From positions 19,076 through 83,075 of the forward strand of contig NZ_LAVA02000073.1 of the NCBI RefSeq assembly GCF_000974985.2: 64,000 nt of DNA, read 5' to 3'. The notes under the pieces are model-generated. The model worked only from the letters and a program-made list of their open reading frames with translations, did not search any database and had not been told where the DNA came from. Every line of letters begins with the position of its first letter. Positions within the stretch are counted from its first letter, which is position 1. Position numbers and translations under genes: made by a program. Source of the DNA: Streptomyces mangrovisoli. Lineage in GTDB: Bacteria; Actinomycetota; Actinomycetes; Streptomycetales; Streptomycetaceae. This document shows, one piece after another, positions 59,524 to 64,000 of the stretch.

Positions 59524-61617
59524 ATGCACCAGTCCACTCCGCCCGACACCGGCGCCGGTGACCATGCGGCCGTGGCCCAGTCGAGGCCGCCGTCCGCGTC
59601 CCCACGGTCCCTTGTCCTCCCGCCACCGAGCACGCCCGGACGCAAGCCGGCGCCACCCCGTCCCCTCGACCTCCCCGCCCTGCACGACGCGATGATCTGC
59701 GTGGCGCTGCCGGGCCTCGTCGTCTCGGCGGCACACGGGCAACTGACCGGTCAGGGCCTCGAAGGGTTCTACCGCGGTGGCCGCCGCGTGCTGTCGCGCT
59801 GCCGCCTGCGGGTGGCGGGCCGCGAACCCCTGACCGTCCGCGCCACGACGACCGACGCCGCAACCGCACACTTCGTGGGCACGGTGCGCGCGTCCCCCGT
59901 CGGACAGCCCGACCCGGACATCGTCGTCGAACGCACCCGCCACGCCGACGGCACCGAACACATCACCCTCCGCAGCGCGGCGACCAGGCCGGTGCGACTC
60001 CCGGTCGAGGTCGCCCTCGGCACCGACCTGGGCGACTTGGCCGCCATCGCCGCCGGCCGGAGCGGACCCGACCTGCCCGCCACCGTCCACGACGGCGGCC
60101 TGCGCTGGTCCCGCGCCACGACCCACGCGGCCGTCACGGCACGGCCGGCACCGGCCGACGCGCTGGCCGCGGCCGGACTCCTGCGCTGGGAGTTCGAACT
60201 GCCACCGGGCGGCACCGCGACCGTGGAACTACGGGTGCGGTCCGAGAGCGCCGCTCCGACCACGGCCCGCGCGGTCGGCCACACGGCCAACAGCCCCATC
60301 GCCCCCGCGCGGGCCACCTGCGACGACCCCACGCCCGCCGCGCTGCTGCGCAGGAGCGTGCAGGACGTACGGGCCCTGTTGCTGCGCGACCTCACCCGTC
60401 CCGCCGACGTGTATCTCGCCGCGGGCGCGCCGTGGCGCTGCGGCCTCGCCCCGGCCGACGCCCTCGCCGCGGCCCGGATGGCACTGCCCCTCGGCACCCG
60501 GCTCGCCGCAGGCACCCTGCGCATCCTGGCGCGCACCCAGATCCAGGGGCAGGACCGGCGCTCCGGCATGATCCCCGGCCCGCGACGCGACGCGGGAACG
60601 CACCTCCCGCCGAGCTGCACGGGCACGGAAGCCACCCTGCTCTTTCCCATCCTCCTCGCGGAGGCCCGACGCTGGGGCCTCCCGGAGCGCGAGACGGAGG
60701 AACTGCTGCCCGCGGCGGAACGCTGCCTGGCCTGGCTGCGCAGCACCGTGGGCGACGGGACCTATCTGGTCGAGCCCCAGCCCGACGGGCCCGTGCGCTG
60801 CGAGACACAGGCCCACGCACACCGGGCCGCCCTGCTCGGCGCCGACCTCCTCGACACCTGCGGAAGACCAGGCGCCGAGGAGCTACGGCAATGGGCCGGG
60901 CACCTCGGCACCGCCTTCCACGAGGACTTCTGGCTCGACGACCCCGGCGGTGGCCGCCCCGCGGCCGCCCGCACCCCGGACGGCCGCCTCCTGTCGCACC
61001 TGACCGCGCAGACCGCACACCTGCTGGACACCGGACTTCTGGGCGAAGGCCGCCACGCGCCCGGACTGCTCGACGAGTCCCGCACCGCACAGCTCGCCCG
61101 GCTGCTCGCCGGACCGGCCATGGACTCCGGGTGGGGGCTGCGCGGACTGGGGGCGAAGGAACCCGGCTTCAATCCGTTCGGCCACCGCTCCGGCGCCGTA
61201 CGCGTCCACGAGACGGCGATCGCCGTCGCCGGCCTGACTGCCGGCGGACACGAGCAGGAGGCGAGCACCCTGCTGCACGGCGTCCTGGCCGCGGCCGAGG
61301 CCTTCGACCACCGGCTGCCGGAGATGTACGCGGGACGACAGCGCGACGACAGCGGTGGGCCCCTGCCGCACCCCGCGGCCTGCCGCCCGTCGGCCGGCGC
61401 CGCGGCCGCGGGGGTGCTGCTGCTCACCTCGGTCGCGGGCATCAGACCCGACGCACCGGCCCGCACGGTCACCCTCCGCCCACTGCGGTCCGCCCCCCTC
61501 GGGGAGATCGCCCTCTCGGACCTGCGCGTCTGCGGTGCCCCCTTCGCCGTGCGCGTGAGCCGACAGGGCCTCGCCCTCGTCGAGGAAGCCGCAGACGAAC
61601 TGCAACTAAGGCTCTGA
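59524..61617 (+). CDS. glycogen-debranching-type (GDE N-bis / amylo-alpha-1,6-glucosidase-like) protein
   Basis: A 697-residue cytoplasmic protein. The N-terminal beta domain (LVVSAAHGQLTGQGLEGFYRGGRRVLSRCRLRVAGREPL) resembles GDE_N_bis. The C-terminal half is an (alpha/alpha)6-type glycosidase fold, with CGLAPADALAAARMALPLGTRLAAGTLRILARTQ, GMIPGPRRDAG and GWGLRGLGAKEPGFNPFGHRSGAVRVHETAIAVAGL. The ATG at 59524 has GGAG 9 bases upstream. It should act on glucan branches, but the catalytic residues were not verified. Confidence 0.82.
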   Translation: MHQSTPPDTGAGDHAAVAQSRPPSASPRSLVLPPPSTPGRKPAPPRPLDLPALHDAMICVALPGLVVSAAHGQLTGQGLEGFYRGGRRVLSRCRLRVAGREPLTVRATTTDAATAHFVGTVRASPVGQPDPDIVVERTRHADGTEHITLRSAATRPVRLPVEVALGTDLGDLAAIAAGRSGPDLPATVHDGGLRWSRATTHAAVTARPAPADALAAAGLLRWEFELPPGGTATVELRVRSESAAPTTARAVGHTANSPIAPARATCDDPTPAALLRRSVQDVRALLLRDLTRPADVYLAAGAPWRCGLAPADALAAARMALPLGTRLAAGTLRILARTQIQGQDRRSGMIPGPRRDAGTHLPPSCTGTEATLLFPILLAEARRWGLPERETEELLPAAERCLAWLRSTVGDGTYLVEPQPDGPVRCETQAHAHRAALLGADLLDTCGRPGAEELRQWAGHLGTAFHEDFWLDDPGGGRPAAARTPDGRLLSHLTAQTAHLLDTGLLGEGRHAPGLLDESRTAQLARLLAGPAMDSGWGLRGLGAKEPGFNPFGHRSGAVRVHETAIAVAGLTAGGHEQEASTLLHGVLAAAEAFDHRLPEMYAGRQRDDSGGPLPHPAACRPSAGAAAAGVLLLTSVAGIRPDAPARTVTLRPLRSAPLGEIALSDLRVCGAPFAVRVSRQGLALVEEAADELQLRL

Positions 61618-61741
61618 CCAGGTGTGACGTCCCCAGCGGCCGCCGACGGGCGACCCGGGCCGGGATCGTTCCGACCCGACCGTCAGGCCCATGACGCAAC
61701 GAAGTGGATCAGCCACCGATGCGACCGACGAAGGGAGTGTT

Positions 61742-61763
61742 TATCGTCAAGCAGACGACTATG
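61742..61763. promoter_or_regulatory. candidate NrtR-type operator
   Basis: The imperfect palindrome ATCGTCAAGCAGACGACTAT (about 61743-61762) has GTC-N5-GAC at its core. It lies just before the ATG at 61772 and resembles the GTC...GAC palindromes bound by actinobacterial NrtR regulators. Confidence 0.45.
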
Positions 61764-61771
61764 ATCGCGGC

Positions 61772-62530
61772 ATGCCCTACGACCCGTCAGCGTTCCCGCC
61801 CTTCGCCGTCACCGTGGACCTGGTCGTGCTGACCGTGCGCCGCCACTCCCTGTGCGCGCTGGCGGTACGCAGGGGAGAGTCGCCGTTCCAGGGGCGCTGG
61901 GCGCTGCCCGGCGGCTTCGTGCGGGCCGACGAGGACCTGTCCCAGGCCGCGGCACGCGAACTGGCCGAGGAGACCGGCCTGCGCGCCCACGAACCCGCCG
62001 CCCCCGCCCAGGACAACGGCGCGCACCTCGAACAACTCGCCACCTACGGGGACCCCAAGCGCGACCCCCGCATGCGCGTGGTCAGCGTCGCCCACCTCGC
62101 CCTCGCCCCCGACCTGCCCGCACCCCGTGCAGGCGGCGACGCGAGCAACGCGCGCTGGGCACCGGTCGAGGAACTGCTCCAGCACGGCGGCTACGGCCGC
62201 GACGGCGAACCGGTCGCACCGCTCGCGTTCGACCACGCGCAGATCCTCTCCGACGGAGTCGAGCGCGCCCGCTCCAAGATCGAATACTCCTCCCTGGCCA
62301 CGGCGTTCTGCCCGCCCGAGTTCACCGTCGGCGAGCTGCGCCGCGTCTACGAAGCGGTATGGGGAGTGGCCCTCGACCCGCGCAACTTCCACCGCAAGGT
62401 CACCGGGACGCCTGGCTTCCTCGTCCCCACCGGCGGCACCACCACCCGCCAGGGCGGCCGGCCCGCCCAACTGTTCCGAGCCGGCGGAGCCACCCTGCTC
62501 AACCCGCCCATGCTGCGCCCCGAAGTGTGA
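61772..62530 (+). CDS. Nudix/NrtR-like regulator or hydrolase
   Basis: A 252-residue protein. Residues 8-150 form a Nudix domain with an intact Nudix box, GGFVRADEDLSQAAARELAEETGL, so catalysis (for example on ADP-ribose) is possible. The C-terminal part (FTVGELRRVYEAVWGVALDPRNFHRKVTGTPGFLVPTG) matches the winged-helix domain of NrtR, a regulator of NAD metabolism. The ATG at 61772 lies next to a palindrome, which would place the operator outside the gene; an ATG at 61691 would place it inside the coding sequence. Confidence 0.85.
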   Translation: MPYDPSAFPPFAVTVDLVVLTVRRHSLCALAVRRGESPFQGRWALPGGFVRADEDLSQAAARELAEETGLRAHEPAAPAQDNGAHLEQLATYGDPKRDPRMRVVSVAHLALAPDLPAPRAGGDASNARWAPVEELLQHGGYGRDGEPVAPLAFDHAQILSDGVERARSKIEYSSLATAFCPPEFTVGELRRVYEAVWGVALDPRNFHRKVTGTPGFLVPTGGTTTRQGGRPAQLFRAGGATLLNPPMLRPEV

Positions 62531-62609
62531 GGCGACTCCCGGCCACCTTGATGCGCAGCACGGCACGCTATACCCGACAAACAGGACATAGCGCGCTATC
62601 TTGCTTCGG

Positions 62610-64000
62610 GTGATCCAGGCGATCGGACTGACCAGCAACTCCCGCAAGGAGCACCCGCCCGCCGTCGACGACGTCTCCTTCGAGGCGCACGCCGGCCATG
62701 TCACCGCCCTCCACGGAGCCGCGGGCGCGGGCAAGTCGACAACACTCCGACTGATGCTCGAACTCCAACAGGGCCGAGGAATCACCTACTTCAGAGGTCG
62801 GCCCCTGCACCGCATGACCCACCCCGCCCGCGAGGTCGGCGTACTCCTCGGCGACGTACCGGGCCACCCGGCCCGCTCCGTACGCGGACACCTGCGCATG
62901 CTGTGCGCCGCAGCGGGCACACCCGCACGGCGAGCCGACGAAGTCCTCGAAGCGATCGGCCTGATCAGCCTCCGCGACGAACGACTCGGCACCCTCTCCC
63001 GTGGAATGGACCGCCGCCTCGGCCTTGCCTCCGCACTGCTGCCCGACCCGCACACCCTCGTACTCGACAACCCCGCCGACGGCCTCTCGGCACGCGAGAG
63101 CCAGTGGCTGCACGACACACTGCGCGCCCACGCGAACCAGGGCGGCACGGTCCTGTTCACCACCGCCGACCCCAAGGAAGCCGCCCGCGTCGCGGACCAC
63201 GTCGTCACCCTCGACCAGGGCAGGCTCGCCGCCGACCAGGAGGTGCGCGAGTTCGCCCGCACCCGGCTGCGCCCACGCGTCGCCGTCCGCAGCCCGCACG
63301 CCGCACGCCTGGCCCACCTGCTCACCAAGGAGGCCCGCACCGAACGGCGCTCCGTCGAAGTCGTACGCGAGGACGGCAACCGCCTGTCCGTCTACGGCAG
63401 TACGTGCGCCGACATCGGCGAGGCGGCGTTCCGGCACGGCATCCTCGTCCACCAACTCGCCGACGAGGTGGGCGACATGGGAGCCAACGTCGCCGTAGAA
63501 CCGCAGAACGCGCAGGAAGAAGAAGCCCGGACGCCCACCGCCTCGGCCGCGCGGGCCTCCATCCATGCCCCGAACTCCACCCTCGTTCCGCCCCAAGGCA
63601 CCGACACGGCCCCCGACGACACCCTCACCGCGCCGGAGAACGCCCCTCGCCCTGGCCCTGGCGCTGACGCCGATGCCGGGACGGGCGCGATTGCCGGGAC
63701 GAGCACGATCGCCGAGGCGGGAGCCGTGGGAGAGGCAGGTGCCGCTGGTGGGCCCGAGGGCGTTGGCCGGACCGGGACCGCCGCCGAGATCGGGACTGCT
63801 GTCGAGACGGGGGCCGCGGTCGAGACCGGGACTGCTGTTGAGGCGGACGCCGGCGCTGATGTGCCCCCGGGCTCCGAGCCCGCTTCGCTCGATGAAGCTT
63901 CGGGGGGCCTCCCCCCCTCCCCCCTCCCGCCCCCCATCCCCGTCCGCTCGGCCCCCGGCCCCCTCCGCCCCCTCCGCTACGAGCTGCGCCGCGCCATGGG
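62610..64000 (+). CDS. ABC transporter ATP-binding protein with degenerate catalytic residues (partial)
   Basis: The frame stays open from GTG 62610 to the window edge (463 codons). Walker A GAAGAGKST is intact (residues 36-44) and the signature is LSRGM (129-133). Walker B reads LVLDNPADGL, with Asn 154 instead of the catalytic Glu, and the H-loop His is Ala 186 (FTTAD). After residue 320 follows a low-complexity Ala/Gly/Thr/Glu linker, then LRPLRYELRRAMG, which looks like the start of an ABC-2 permease part. ATPase function is therefore doubtful. Similar genes lie near whiH and hrdB in Streptomyces. Confidence 0.85.
   Translation, partial: MIQAIGLTSNSRKEHPPAVDDVSFEAHAGHVTALHGAAGAGKSTTLRLMLELQQGRGITYFRGRPLHRMTHPAREVGVLLGDVPGHPARSVRGHLRMLCAAAGTPARRADEVLEAIGLISLRDERLGTLSRGMDRRLGLASALLPDPHTLVLDNPADGLSARESQWLHDTLRAHANQGGTVLFTTADPKEAARVADHVVTLDQGRLAADQEVREFARTRLRPRVAVRSPHAARLAHLLTKEARTERRSVEVVREDGNRLSVYGSTCADIGEAAFRHGILVHQLADEVGDMGANVAVEPQNAQEEEARTPTASAARASIHAPNSTLVPPQGTDTAPDDTLTAPENAPRPGPGADADAGTGAIAGTSTIAEAGAVGEAGAAGGPEGVGRTGTAAEIGTAVETGAAVETGTAVEADAGADVPPGSEPASLDEASGGLPPSPLPPPIPVRSAPGPLRPLRYELRRAM

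Overview
The window is Streptomyces (or very close actinobacterial) chromosomal DNA. It has very high G+C, strong third-position G/C bias, frequent GTG and some TTG starts, and it carries the conserved Streptomyces core block recA-recX, gluABCD with a two-component pair, miaB, miaA, dapF, an RSH-type ppGpp enzyme, hflX, dinG-like helicase, lexA, nrdR-nrdJ, rnhB and a recQ-like helicase. All assignments come from reading the translated sequence; no database search was run.

Layout. 1-7.2 kb: the tail of a DUF3046-like gene, an AI-2E family membrane protein, a membrane protein divergent from the SOS-controlled recA-recX unit, a sugar-type binding lipoprotein, then a cysteine dioxygenase-rhodanese pair with a short Cys-rich leader ORF in front. 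7.4-17 kb: an FAD monooxygenase, the glutamate ABC operon gluABCD, its two-component neighbours gluR-gluK, a TAXI-family binding protein and a MazG-like hydrolase. 17-25 kb: a solitary cytochrome oxidase subunit I gene with a small membrane protein, miaB, a LigB-like protein, an MT0933-type antitoxin-like protein, miaA, a membrane protein and dapF. 25-33 kb: a second-type RelA/SpoT homologue, an M1 metallopeptidase, hflX and a trypsin-like lipoprotein. 33-37.7 kb: a three-gene siderophore-type cluster (class III aminotransferase, IucA/IucC synthetase, acyltransferase). 37.9-45.2 kb: a DinG/XPD-like helicase convergent with lexA, then nrdR-nrdJ. 45.3-52 kb: DUF2785, TerD, DUF4937, histidine phosphatase and ADP-ribosylglycohydrolase genes, then an MFS pump divergent from a TetR regulator. 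52-64 kb: rnhB, two uncharacterised genes, a RecQ helicase with a phosphoribosyltransferase-like tail, a DUF4192 protein, a glycogen-debranching-type protein, a Nudix/NrtR-like protein, and an ABC ATPase running off the right edge.

How the genes fit together. A DNA-damage theme is clear: recA and lexA each carry a LexA-type operator, recX follows recA, and nrdR/nrdJ, rnhB, recQ and the DinG-like helicase supply nucleotide and repair functions. A second theme is amino-acid and sulfur sensing (gluABCD with gluRK, and cysteine dioxygenase behind a Cys leader). Superimposed on this conserved backbone are many short tandem repeats, both intergenic (19, 21, 22 and 34 bp periods) and in-frame (36 bp, 12 codons) in the disordered linkers of several unrelated proteins, plus two tandem copies of a long inverted repeat between miaB and the LigB-like gene. 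I found no tRNA, rRNA, CRISPR array, insertion sequence or prophage. The most interesting candidates are the Cys leader peptide, the stripped-down siderophore cluster with a repeat-rich insertion in its aminotransferase, the ABC ATPase lacking its catalytic residues, the RecQ-PRTase fusion and the TAXI protein next to a sensor kinase.
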